Below are positions 33,723 to 43,679 of a stretch of 64,000 bases of DNA, in pieces. Source of the DNA: Gordius sp. MW1. Taxonomy: Eukaryota; Nematomorpha; Gordioida; Gordea; Gordiidae. Positions within the stretch are counted from its first letter, which is position 1. Every line of letters begins with the position of its first letter. Both the position numbers and the translations under genes were made by a program. The stretch covers positions 9,300,001-9,364,000 of the forward strand of contig OZ038532.1 of the NCBI GenBank assembly GCA_964036665.1, in the 5' to 3' direction. The notes under the pieces are model-generated. The model saw nothing but the letters and a program-made list of their open reading frames with translations, was not told the origin of the DNA and ran no database searches.

Positions 33723-34010
33723 TTACATTGGCCCTTATTGTTTTTTGGAATTTTAAAAATTCAAAATTATTTTTACAAAATTTAATTTATGCCCAATATA
33801 ATTCACAGACCATGCATCTAAGACATTAATAATTGTTAAAATTATTTCTCTGGGGTGGGGAATTGGGTATTAATGGATTACACAGTTCTATTCATATCAA
33901 GTCTTTATTAAAAATAAATTGCATAGCAATTAATAAGTTATATTTAAATTAATCTACGTCTTAATTTATCAATTACCATGCCAATAGTTACGTAAACATT
34001 TCTCGTTAAA

Positions 34011-34259
34011 ATGATTACGATTCGCAAAAAAAATAAGAATTTTAAACATATCATCGTTATTCTGTACCTCGTTCAGACAACGTGGGGGTATGGGTTAACA
34101 ACGTTAAGGGGAAAAATATTTACGTATCTTCCAAGTGGGAGAGTTGCTCAGGAGAAAACGAAAAAGAATTATAATTATAATTCACTGTATGCTTGGGCTT
34201 TTATATCTATAGGGTTCCTCAACCTTCTGGGTTCGTTGTCCCATTTGTTTATTTTCTAA
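34011..34259 (+). CDS. Small predicted membrane protein, unknown
   Basis: 82-residue ORF. Residues about 12-27 (KHIIVILYLVQTTWGYG) are hydrophobic after a basic start, suggesting a signal sequence. The C terminus WAFISIGFLNLLGSL is a possible membrane segment. It is divergently oriented to the 260-residue ORF, with about 600 bp between the two starts. The length is close to what chance could give, so it is listed with low confidence. No family recognised. Confidence 0.25.
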   Translation: MITIRKKNKNFKHIIVILYLVQTTWGYGLTTLRGKIFTYLPSGRVAQEKTKKNYNYNSLYAWAFISIGFLNLLGSLSHLFIF

Positions 34260-34289
34260 CTTACAAGAAATGGAATAACATTAAATCAA

Positions 34290-34705
34290 CCCCGACCTTA
34301 TTTTAAACTTATCCGAACTCATTTCCTAGCCCATTAATCTTAATGCTAATACACCTACCTAATACACCTACGCATTTCTACTTTCCATACCCCTGTATTA
34401 AACTATCCATCCAACCCATTTCTCAGTACGTTGATCTTAATGGTCAACCCAAATGAAACATTCCCATCCTTAACTATGCCTTCAACCCAAATGAAACATT
34501 CCCATCCTTAACTAGGCCCATTAATCTTACCATTTGCCCCCGCTAAAACATTCCCTTCTTTTAATTTAAACAGCTACTCCACCTAGAGCATTTCTCTCTT
34601 TAGCTAAATTGGTTGGCCTTATTCGATCCTACCTATTCCCCAACTTTAAATACCCACATCAATCAATAATTAACTTTTCCTCGTAAGGCAGGTGCAATTT
34701 CACGT
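34290..34705. repeat. Right flank of orphan-ORF island with small tandem repeats
   Basis: Diverged direct copy of 31470-31905. Contains a 13-bp tandem repeat TAATACACCTACC/G (about 34349-34375) and a roughly 41-bp tandem repeat around AACCCAAATGAAACATTCCC (about 34446-34527). No coding sequence. Confidence 0.5.
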
Positions 34706-34854
34706 GGATAGAGATACGACAATTAGTTTTTATGGCCTTTATTGATTATGGGTCTAACAAACATTATATTATAAAACAGCACAATGTTAAGAATTTGCAG
34801 AATTGTTGGGAGAAATTTTTTGTTGAATTTGAACAATTTTTAATTAAAAAAATC

Positions 34855-35770
34855 AAAAATTTGGCCAATGGTCACTTTTTCTCTATTGGTCAGTACCAAC
34901 AGATACTCTATAAGTCAATGATAGCCAAAAAAACGGAAAAAAAATTTTGATGCTCACTTTGGCCAATGGTCATTTTTTTCCATTGGTCAGCAGCCAGGAT
35001 ACGGTAAAAGTGGATATAAATTCATAAGAGTAAAAAAACGAAAAAAAAGTTTTCGAATCACATTTTGGCCAATGGTCATTTTATTCCATTGGTCAGCAGC
35101 CAGCGGACGGCCAAAAAGTTATAATAGCAATGGTAGGAACAGGAACAATCATAATAGTCAAAAAAAAGGAAAAAAATAATTTCAATTCACATTTTGGCCA
35201 ATGGTCATTTTTTCCATCGGTCAGGAGCCAGCGGACGGCCAAAAAGTCATAATAGCAATGGTAGTAACAGGAACAATCATAATAGTAAAGAAAACGAAAA
35301 AATAAACTCGGATTCACATTTTGGCCAATGGTCATTTTTTTCATTGGTCAGCAGCCAGCGGACGGCCAAAAATTCTTATTATCAATGATAGTAACAAGAA
35401 CAATCATAAGAGTCAAAAAAACTCCGGGATTCTAACCCCAAAACTAGTTAAATTGCATAGCAATTAAAAAGTAAACAACTTTTATTTATGTTTATTATAT
35501 AACTAGTTAAATTGCATAGCATTAAAAGTAAACAACTTTTATCTATGTTTATTATATAATAGATAATTTAACAAATCTTATATATAACACACCGAGGGAG
35601 ATAGAGATGAGGGGTGGGGCACCTCTTTCTCATGCATTAATTTAAAAAAGCGATAACCTAATATACCCAATGCAAATAGATAGGGAGGGTAACGGACGGA
35701 CAACGGACGGACGACGGACAACGGACAACCAAAAAACGAGCCCATAAATTGCATAGCAATTAATATTCGA
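34855..35770. repeat. Foldback-type repeat array C
   Basis: CCAATGG starts at 34864, 34963, 35069, 35198 and 35325, giving spacings of 99, 106, 129 and 127 bp. Each is followed by a T-run and CCATTGGTCAG. The array ends with GGGATTCTAACCCC, AATTGCATAGCAATT and GGACGGACAACGGACGG. It is a close direct copy of 36829-37570. Confidence 0.9.
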
Positions 35771-35969
35771 TGGCACGCATTAGTTTATATATCATACTAT
35801 CGAGGTTAATATGCACAACTCGTACGTTACTTGGGGGTTATTCAAATTATAATGATTGTGAATAGAATACGGCGGAGTATGAATAGTGTGTATTCAAATC
35901 GAGTAAGAAGGGTGTTCCAAGGTAACCATAATTTCACTACAGATCCATTGTAAATTTTTAGTTAATCAT

Positions 35970-36088
35970 CATGAGCGTAGCCACCCCCCCCCCCCTCCCC
36001 TAGATGACAAAAAAAATATTTTCAATGTAAAAACCCTTTAAAAATTAAAATAAATTTATGTTTTATCCAAAACCTGGCTACGCCCATG
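35970..36088. mobile_element. GCGTAGCC-type MITE, short copy
   Basis: Starts CATGAGCGTAGCCACCC and ends CCTGGCTACGCCCATG. The flanks TTAATCAT and TTAATCAC match 7/8 as an 8-bp duplication. The interior is shortened. Confidence 0.8.
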
Positions 36089-36116
36089 TTAATCACTATT
36101 TAATGAAATTAAAAAA

Positions 36117-37572
36117 AAAACTCGGGCCTTCGGCCCTCGTGGGAAGGGGGAGAAGGGAAGGGAAGAGGGGAAGGGAAGGGGGGACGACTCATCTGTACTT
36201 CGTATAAAGGTATCTTTGCTATGCAATTTATGGGCGAGAAAGGTGGGAAGGGGCGAGAATGCCTATAGGGGGGTATTAAATGCCTAATGATTAATTAATT
36301 ATTTGTACAAATTTTCCATTATAGGCAAAATGTAATATAGGCAAAATGTAATATAGGCAAGGGTTAGGGTTAGATTTAGTGTTTGCATCTAGTTGCGTAA
36401 TACATGTTATATTATGCCAAAAACCAATCAGAACCTTTAAAAATATAGCCGGTTAATGTGTATTTATACGCCGTTTCAAATAATTCCCAAAATGAGCAAA
36501 ATGTAATATAGGCTTAAAAAAATCAAAAATATATTATAGATAATTTAACAAATATCAACAAGAACAAAATATTTTAATTTAAACAATTAATAGGTACTTG
36601 TAGGGGAAGGCATAGGGTAATTATCAATAGTAGCCTATTCAAAAACGAAAAATTTTCGATTTATTTGGCCAATGATCATTTTTTCATTGGTCAGTAGCCA
36701 GCGGAAGGTCAAAAAAATGTTATGCTATTTATAAGTGATATAATATTCAAAAATATTTTGAGGTCTAATAGCTCAGTGGATTGAACGTCTGACTAGCTTC
36801 AATGGTTATACAATATATAAAATTTGGCCAATGGTCACTTTTTCTCTATTGGTCAGTACCAACAGATACTCTATAAGTCAATGATAGCCAAAAAAACGGA
36901 AAAAAAAATTTGATGCTCACTTTGGCCAATGGTCATTCTTTTCCATTGGTCAGCAGCCAGCACACGGTAAAAGTGGATATAAATTCATAAGAGTAAAAAA
37001 ACGAGAAAAAAAATTTTCGAATCACATTTTGGCCAATGGTCATTTTTTTCCATTGGTCAGCAGCCAGGACACGGTAAAAGTGGATATAAATTCATAATAG
37101 TCAAAAAAAACGAAAAAAAAGTTTTCGAATCACATTTTGGCCAATGGTCATTTTATTCCATTGGTCAGCAGCCAGCGGACGGCCAAAAAGTCATAATAGC
37201 AATGGTAGGAATAGGAACAATCATAATAGTCAAAAAAAACGAAAGAAATAATTTCGATTCACATTTTGGCCAATGGTCATTTTTTCCATCGGTCAGGAGC
37301 CAGCGGACGGCCAAAAAGTCATAATAGCAATGGTAGAAACAGGAACAATCATAATAGTCAAAAAAAAACGAAAAAAATAATTTCGATTCACATTTTGGCC
37401 AATGGTCATTTTTTTCATTGGTCAGCAGCCAGCGGACGGCCAAAAGTTCTTATTATCAATGATAGTAACAAGAACAATCATAAGAGTCAAAAAAAAACTC
37501 CGGGATTCTAACCCCAAAACTAGTTAAATTGCATAGCAATTAAAAAGTAAACAACTTTTATTTATGTTTTAA
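36117..37572 (+). repeat. Left arm of large inverted repeat (array D)
   Basis: Order: GGGCCTTCGGCCC module (36117-36400); an A-box-like tRNA 5' half (TAATAGCTCAGTGGATTGAA, about 36777); CCAATGG units with CCAATGG at 37141, 37270 and 37399 (period 129 bp); GGGATTCTAACCCC; and AATTGCATAGCAATT. The same order is found inverted and nearly identical at 43680-45425. By eye, a compared stretch of about 250 bp differs at only a few bases. Confidence 0.9.
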
Positions 37573-39050
37573 TTGCTATGCAATTTATGGGCTCGTTTTT
37601 TGGTGTCCGTCCGTCCGTTTTCCGTTGTCCGTTACCCTCCCTATCTATTTGCATTGGGTATATTAGGTTATCGCTTTTTTAAATTAATGCATGAGAAAGA
37701 GGTGCCCCACCCCTCATCTCTATCTCCCTCGCTGTGTTATTTTTTAAATTAATGCATAAGAGGTGCCCCACCCCTCATCTCTATCTCCCTCGGTGTGTTA
37801 TATATAAGATTTGTTAAATTATTAATTGCTATGCAATTTATGGGCTCACTTTCCATTTTCCGAAGTCACGCACCGAACGTGGATGTCACGCACCGAACGT
37901 GGATGTCACGCACTTTTAATTTTTGTTATTTGTTAATTTAATTTAACCAGTTTTTGGGTTCGAATCCCGGGATTTTTTTTTTCTATTATGCTTGTTCCTG
38001 TTACTACCATTGATAATAAGACTTTTTGGCCGTCCGTTGGGTGCTGACCAATAAAAAAAATGACCATTTGGCCAAAGTGTGAAGCGAAATTATTTTTGCG
38101 TTTTTTTTTGACTCTTATGATTGTTCTTGTTCCTACCATTGATAATAAGACTTTTTGGCCGTCCGTTAACTGCTGACCAATGGAATCGTGGATGTCACGC
38201 ACCGAACCGAACGTGGATACGCACTTTTAATTTTTGTTAATTTAACCAGTTTTTGGGTTCGAATCTCGGGGTTTTTTTTGAATATTATTATTGTAACTGT
38301 TACTACCATTGATAATATGACTTTTTGGCCGTCCGCTGGCTACTGACCACTGTAAAAAAATGACCATTTGGCCAAAATGTTAAACGAAATTTTTTTTTGC
38401 GTTTTTTTTTGACTCTTATGATTGTTCTTGTTCCTACCATTGATAATAAGACTTTTTGGCCGTTCGTTGGCTGCTGACCAATGGAATCGTGGATGTCTTG
38501 CACCGAACGTCTTTTTTGTTTACTTTTAATTTTTGTTAATTTAACCAGTTTTTGAGTTCGAATCCCGGGGTTTTTCTTGACTCTTATGATTGTTCCTGTT
38601 ACTACCATTGATAATAAGACTTTTTGGCCGTCCGTTGGCCACTGTAAAAAAATGACCATTTAGCCAAAGTGTGAAACGAAATTTTTTTTGCGTTTTTTTT
38701 GACTCTTATGATTGTTCTTGTTACTATCATTGATAATATGACCTTTTAGCCGTCCGTTGGCTACTGACCACTGTAAAAAAAATGACCATTTGGCCAAAGT
38801 GTGAAATGAAATTTTTTTTTTGCATTTTTTTGACTCTTATGATTGTTCCTGTTACTACCATTGATAATAAGACTTTTTGGCCGTCCGTTGGGTGCTGACC
38901 ACTGTAAAAAAATGACCATTTGGCCAAAGTGTGAAGCGAAATTATTTTTGCGTTTTTTTTGACTCTTATGATTGTTCTTGTTCCTACCATTGATAATAAG
39001 ACTTTTTGGCCGTCCGTTGGCTGCTGACCAATAAACATTTTTGTAAGAAT
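37573..39050. repeat. Spacer array D2, inverted-orientation units
   Basis: Begins with the reverse complement of the 35500-35770 segment, so 35500-35770 and 37560-37830 face each other. GTCACGCACCGAACGTGGAT is then repeated in tandem (about 37864-37915), followed by units in minus orientation (CTGACCA...TGACCATTTGGCC) with plus-strand B boxes GGTTCGAATCCC near 37957 and 38550 and a variant near 38255. Long open frames here (for example 38303-38659, 38761-39075) are repeat translations. Confidence 0.85.
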
Positions 39051-39409
39051 TTAATGTTTTCAGACATTTATCCATTTCTAGACTTAAAAAAACCTTATCA
39101 ATAACAAATTATTGCCAAACATATTAACATTTAGTTTTTGTGTTATCAAAATTAACTAATAAAACTAGTTTTTATGTATTCAAAAGCTTTAACTACTTGA
39201 TTGAAATCACAATATCTACATTTCCTATTTCTAATGATTGCTAAAATAACAGATAAAATATTGCCTTTCAACAACTTACTGATAATTAAAATTAAAAATC
39301 GTAACCTCTTCTTAAATTTTAATCGCATTTGTAGGTCTCTTAATCTTTCGTCCTCCTGTTTGTTTCTTTTAAAAAATTTTTGTTAATTTTTTAACCAGTT
39401 TTTGGGTTC

Positions 39410-40150
39410 GAATCCCGGGGTTTTTCTTGACTATTATTATTGTGCATTTATTTTCTGGTTACCTAATCTCTGTTGTTTAACGCATCTTTTATCATTTAAT
39501 AAACATTAATATTCCAAATGTCTTTGTATAATATTATGTTTTCCATATGAACCTATTATAAATGACGTCTAACTCTATAATACATTACACTTTTAAAAAA
39601 CATTTTATCGTAAAAATATGTTTATCAAAAATGAAATTTAATTGATCAGACAGGGACATGAGCGTAGCCAGGTTTTGGTTTGGGGGGGGGGGAGGCGAAA
39701 CTTTAAAATTTCAATCAAGGGGGGGGCCCACCAAATGACAAAAAATTTCAATAAAGCTTCCTCCAAGAGTTACATCTTAGCCCCTTCACCCTCCTAACCT
39801 AAAATGTTTAACCTAATTTCATATAAAAAAAAAATAAAGATGCCCTATCTTACCCTCTTATCCTTCCACCGCTGAGTTGGTATTATTAGGGGGCGGGAGT
39901 GTAGGAGATCATCCCTTTTCCCGCTTCGTCAAATTGTAAATCAAAATAAAATTTTACGTTTTTTCGAAAAAAGAAATTGACACAGTAGATGACCCTACCC
40001 CTCCCTATCTTACCCTTCCACCGCTGAGTTGGTATTTTAGGGGGCGGGAGTGGAGGAGATCATCCCTCAACCCCTTTTTATTATTATTGATTTTTATATG
40101 CTTTTGGCAAATTAACGGATGGAAAGGGGGGATAGTGTGCGCGTTTAGTT
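39410..40150 (+). repeat. Direct segmental duplication, copy 1
   Basis: GGTTCGAATCCCGGGG, then TTTAACGCATCTTTTATCAT, CATATGAACCTATTATAAA, ACATGAGCGTAGCCAGG and a G-run, then CCACCGCTGAGTTGGTATTA. The same order with very few differences is found at 41730-42330, about 2.3 kb away. The CCACCGCTGAGTTGGTATT part is itself duplicated within copy 1 (about 39870 and 40018). The ACATGAGCGTAGCCAGG part is a one-ended GCGTAGCC element. Confidence 0.85.
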
Positions 40151-40359
40151 TTAACGGAGGGAAAGGGGGGGGGGGAAGGAGGTAGTTACTCTTCTATTCC
40201 CCCTCACTTCAGGCAAATACACTTAGAGTGCCAAGTCAGCTGTTTATATCACTCAAATATTTATAGGGCTATTTATTTTTAAATCTTTTAAATTAGAAAA
40301 TTAATCTTTAATTTAATTAACTGCGAATTAGGGCATACTAATTTAAAGGTTTCTATTAT

Positions 40360-41729
40360 ATTAATTGCTATGCAATTTATGGGCTCACTTTCCATTTTCC
40401 GAAGTCACGTCACGCACCGAACGTGGATACCGAACGTGGATGTCACGCACTTTTAATTTTTGTTAATTTAACCAGTTTTTGTTAATTTAACCAGTTTTTG
40501 GGTTCGAATCCCGGGATTTTTTTTACTATTATGATTGTTCCTGTTACTACCATTGATAATAAGACTTTTTGGCCGTCCGTTGGGTGCTGACCAATAAAAA
40601 AAATGACCATTTGGCCAAAGTGTGAAGCGAAATTTTATTTGCGTTTTTTTTTGACTCTTATGATTGTTCTTGTTCCTACCATTGATAATAAGACTTTTTG
40701 GCCGTCCGTTGGCTGCTGACCAATGGAATCGTGGATGTCACGCACCGAACCGAGCGTGGATACGCACTTTTAATTTTTGTTAATTTAACCAGTTTTTGGG
40801 TTCGAATCTCGGGTTTTTTTTTAATATTATTATTGTAACTGTTACTATCATTGCTATTAAGACTTTTTGGCCGTCCGTTGGGTGCTGACCACTGGAAAAA
40901 AATGACCATTGGCCAAAATGTGAATCTAAGTTTATTTTTTCGTTTTTTTCCGCCTATTATGATTGTTCATGTTACTACCATTGATAATAAGACTTTTTGG
41001 CCGTCCGTTGGCTGCTGACCAATGGAAAAAAATGACTATTGGCCAAAATGTGATTCGAAAATTATTTTTTCGTTTTTTTTCGACTATTATGATTGTTCTT
41101 GTTACTACCATTTATAATATGACTTTTTGGCCGTCCGTTGGCTGCTGACCAATGGAAAAAAATGACCATTTGGCCAAAGTGTGAAACGAAATTTTTTTTT
41201 TGCGTTTTTTTTGACTCTTATGATTGTTCCTGTTACTATCATTGATAATATGACTTTTTGGCCGTCCGCTGGCTACTGACCACTGTAAAAAAATGACCAT
41301 TTGGCCAAGGTGTGAATTTTTTGCGTTTTTTTTGACTCTTATGATTGTTCCTGTTACTACCATTGCTATTTCGACTTTTTGGCCTTCCGCTGGCTACTGA
41401 CCAATGGAAAAAAATGACCATTTTGCCAAAGTGTGAAGTGAAATTTTTTCCTCGTTTATTTGGCTAACATTGACTTATAGACCGTCTCTTGGTACTGACC
41501 AATGACAAAAAATGACCATTAGTCAAATTGTTTCCGAAATTTTTTTTTGTTTTTTTTTTGACGTATGTATTTATAGACCATCTCTGGGTACTTACCAATT
41601 GAAAAAAATGACCATTGGTTGTCCGTCCGTTACCCCACGTCACGCACCGAACGTGGATACCGAACGTGGATGTCACGCACTTTTAATTTTTGTTAATTTA
41701 ACCAATTTTTGTTAATTTAACCAGTTTTT
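40360..41729. repeat. Spacer array D3, duplicate of the 37830-39050 block
   Basis: Opens with the same TTGCTATGCAATTTATGGGC, CACTTTCCATTTTCCGAAG and CACGCACCGAACGTGGAT sequence as 37830-37915. Minus-orientation CCAATGG units and B boxes (about 40502, 40798) follow. Together with the following copy of 39410-40150, it shows that a segment of about 2.4 kb was duplicated in direct orientation. Confidence 0.85.
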
Positions 41730-42330
41730 GGGCTCGAATCCCGGGGTTTTTCTTGACTATTATTATTGTGCCTGTTGACATTTGTTTTCTGGTTACCAAA
41801 TCTCTGTTATTTAACGCATCTTTTATCATTTAATAAACATTAATATTCCAAATGTCTTTGTATAATATTATGTTTTCCATATGAACCTATTATAAAAGAC
41901 GTCTAACTCTATAATACATTACACTTTTAAAAAACATTTTATCGTAAAAATATGTTTATCAAAAATGAAATTTAATTGATCAGACAGGGACATGAGCGTA
42001 GCCAGGTTTTGGTTTGGGGGGGGGAGGCGAAACTTTAAAATTTCAATCAAGGGGGGGGGCCCACTAAATGACAAAAAATTTCAATAAAGCTTCCTCCAAG
42101 AGTTACATTTTAGCCCCTTCACCCTCCTAACCTAAAATGTTTAACCTAATTTCATATAAAAATAAAATAAAGATGCCCTATCTTACCCTCTTATCCTTCC
42201 ACCGCTGAGTTGGTATTATTAGGGGGCGGGAGTGGAGGAGATCATCCCTCAACCCCTTTTTATTATTATTGATTATTATATGCGTTTAGTTTTAACGGAG
42301 GGAAGGGGGGGGGGGGGTAGTGTGAGCGTT
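41730..42330 (+). repeat. Direct segmental duplication, copy 2
   Basis: Near-identical to 39410-40150 minus its internal second CCACCGCTGAGTTGG block. Ends in a G-run and TTTAGTTTTAACGGA. See copy 1. Confidence 0.85.
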
Positions 42331-43370
42331 TAGTTTTAACGGAATAAGTATTTAAAATAAAATACTAATTTATTAAAACCACTTTTTCACCAATACCCAC
42401 ATATGCTATAGTATGAACGTTGAAGCTCAATAAATAATAATAACTTTCTGATGGAATCGTTCTTTCTAAATCTCGCACAATAACTCGAGGCCGGTTAATT
42501 GAAAGATAGAAATTAATATAATAGGGTCTAGAAATAGTATGGTAGTTCTATGCATTCGTCAAATCATTAATAGGACTAGGATTTAACTTGATTAAAAGAA
42601 GGAAAACTTTTATATAATCTAGTCGTTAAATGCTTTAAACTACTGATACTTTTTTTTCTAATCCTTTAATTTAAATGTGCGCGTTGGAAATCTAAGTATT
42701 AAATTCGCCACTTTTTTATACTCTATATAAATCTTAAATCAAATTGTTATAAATTAAAGAGAATATTATTAATTACAAAGAAACCCGAAGGCGTTAGCGC
42801 TTCACCTTATGTGTGGTTATGTTCCGACCCCAAAAAGCTTAAATTCAACATACCTATACTGGGGCAACCAAAAATTTGTGTGTTTTATATTGACTTTTTT
42901 TGTTATTTTAAACTTGCTATGTAGAATTGCGTTTTGTGACCATATAAATGTAACATTTTTATGTTATATTATTTTTTAGATACATTAGAAAATCAAATGT
43001 GGAAGGCAGCCACGAAAAATTTAATACAATAACTATTATTTAATTTATATACGTACGATAGAAATTGTTATTGCAAATTGAAATTTTAATTAAAAATTTA
43101 ACGTTTTCCGGTTATGGAATAAATTATGCCCAGAATGTTTTAGTATGTGAAAGTCTATATATCTAATCTTAGAAATCAACAAGTTGTGCAAGATTAAAAT
43201 TAATTTTAGAATGATGTTTAACCTAATTTCATTTATTAAAAAATAATAAAGATGATATTTATATACTTTATCCAGCCGACATTTATACACTTAACTCATT
43301 TATATTTTCCCGCTTCGTCAAATTGTAAATCATAATAAAATTTTACGTTTTTTTTGGCTAACATTGATAA
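42331..43370. other. Unique-looking AT-rich spacer
   Basis: No gene, RNA or repeat family recognised between the duplicated block and the G-rich module. This is the only stretch of the repeat domain between 34855 and 45750 that lacks its signature motifs. Confidence 0.4.
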
Positions 43371-43379
43371 TTACCCTAT

Positions 43380-43665
43380 GCCCATCAGTCCAATTCTTTT
43401 GCATTTAATACCCTTCTATAGGCATTCTCGCCCCTTCTCACCTTTCTCGCCCATAAATTGCATAGCAAATAAGCTACATTTACGTAGAATAGATGAGTCG
43501 TCCCCTCTTCCCTTCCCCCCCTTTCCTTCTCCCCCTTCTCCGGGGGTCTGGGGGCGGAGCCCCCAGGAGACGGGGGTTCGGGGGCAGAGCCCCCAACGGG
43601 GGACTGGGGGCGGAGCCCCCAGCAGGAGGTTTGGGGGCTTGGTTGTTTACTTTTAATGCTATGCA
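43380..43665. repeat. GC-rich hairpin cluster
   Basis: A partial, inverted GGGCCTTCGGCCC-type module (TTTAATACCCTTCTATAGGC, CTCGCCCATAAATTGCATAG) runs into several hairpins of the form GGGGGCGGAGCCCCC or GGGGGCAGAGCCCCC (about 43550-43625), in an otherwise AT-rich domain. The Pro/Gly-rich reading frames here are products of the repeat. Confidence 0.8.
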
Positions 43666-43679
43666 ATTTAACTAGTTAT

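Noticed and set aside
36770-36812. Possible functional tRNA gene
   Set aside because: Only a 5' half with D arm and A box is present; no matching anticodon/T-arm half follows, and the segment repeats inverted at about 44775.
34864-37570. Regularly spaced repeats resembling a CRISPR array
   Set aside because: Units are about 100-130 bp and similar throughout, without unique spacers, and the host is a eukaryote.
37933-39075. Several overlapping ORFs of about 90-120 codons on the minus strand
   Set aside because: They are translations of the CCAATGG repeat (recurring DGQKVLLSMV, IGQHPTD-type strings) in two frames, and the same peptides appear in every array.
43354-43675. Pro/Gly-rich ORFs on both strands
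   Set aside because: They arise from GGGGGCGGAGCCCCC hairpins and purine tracts that are open in several frames.
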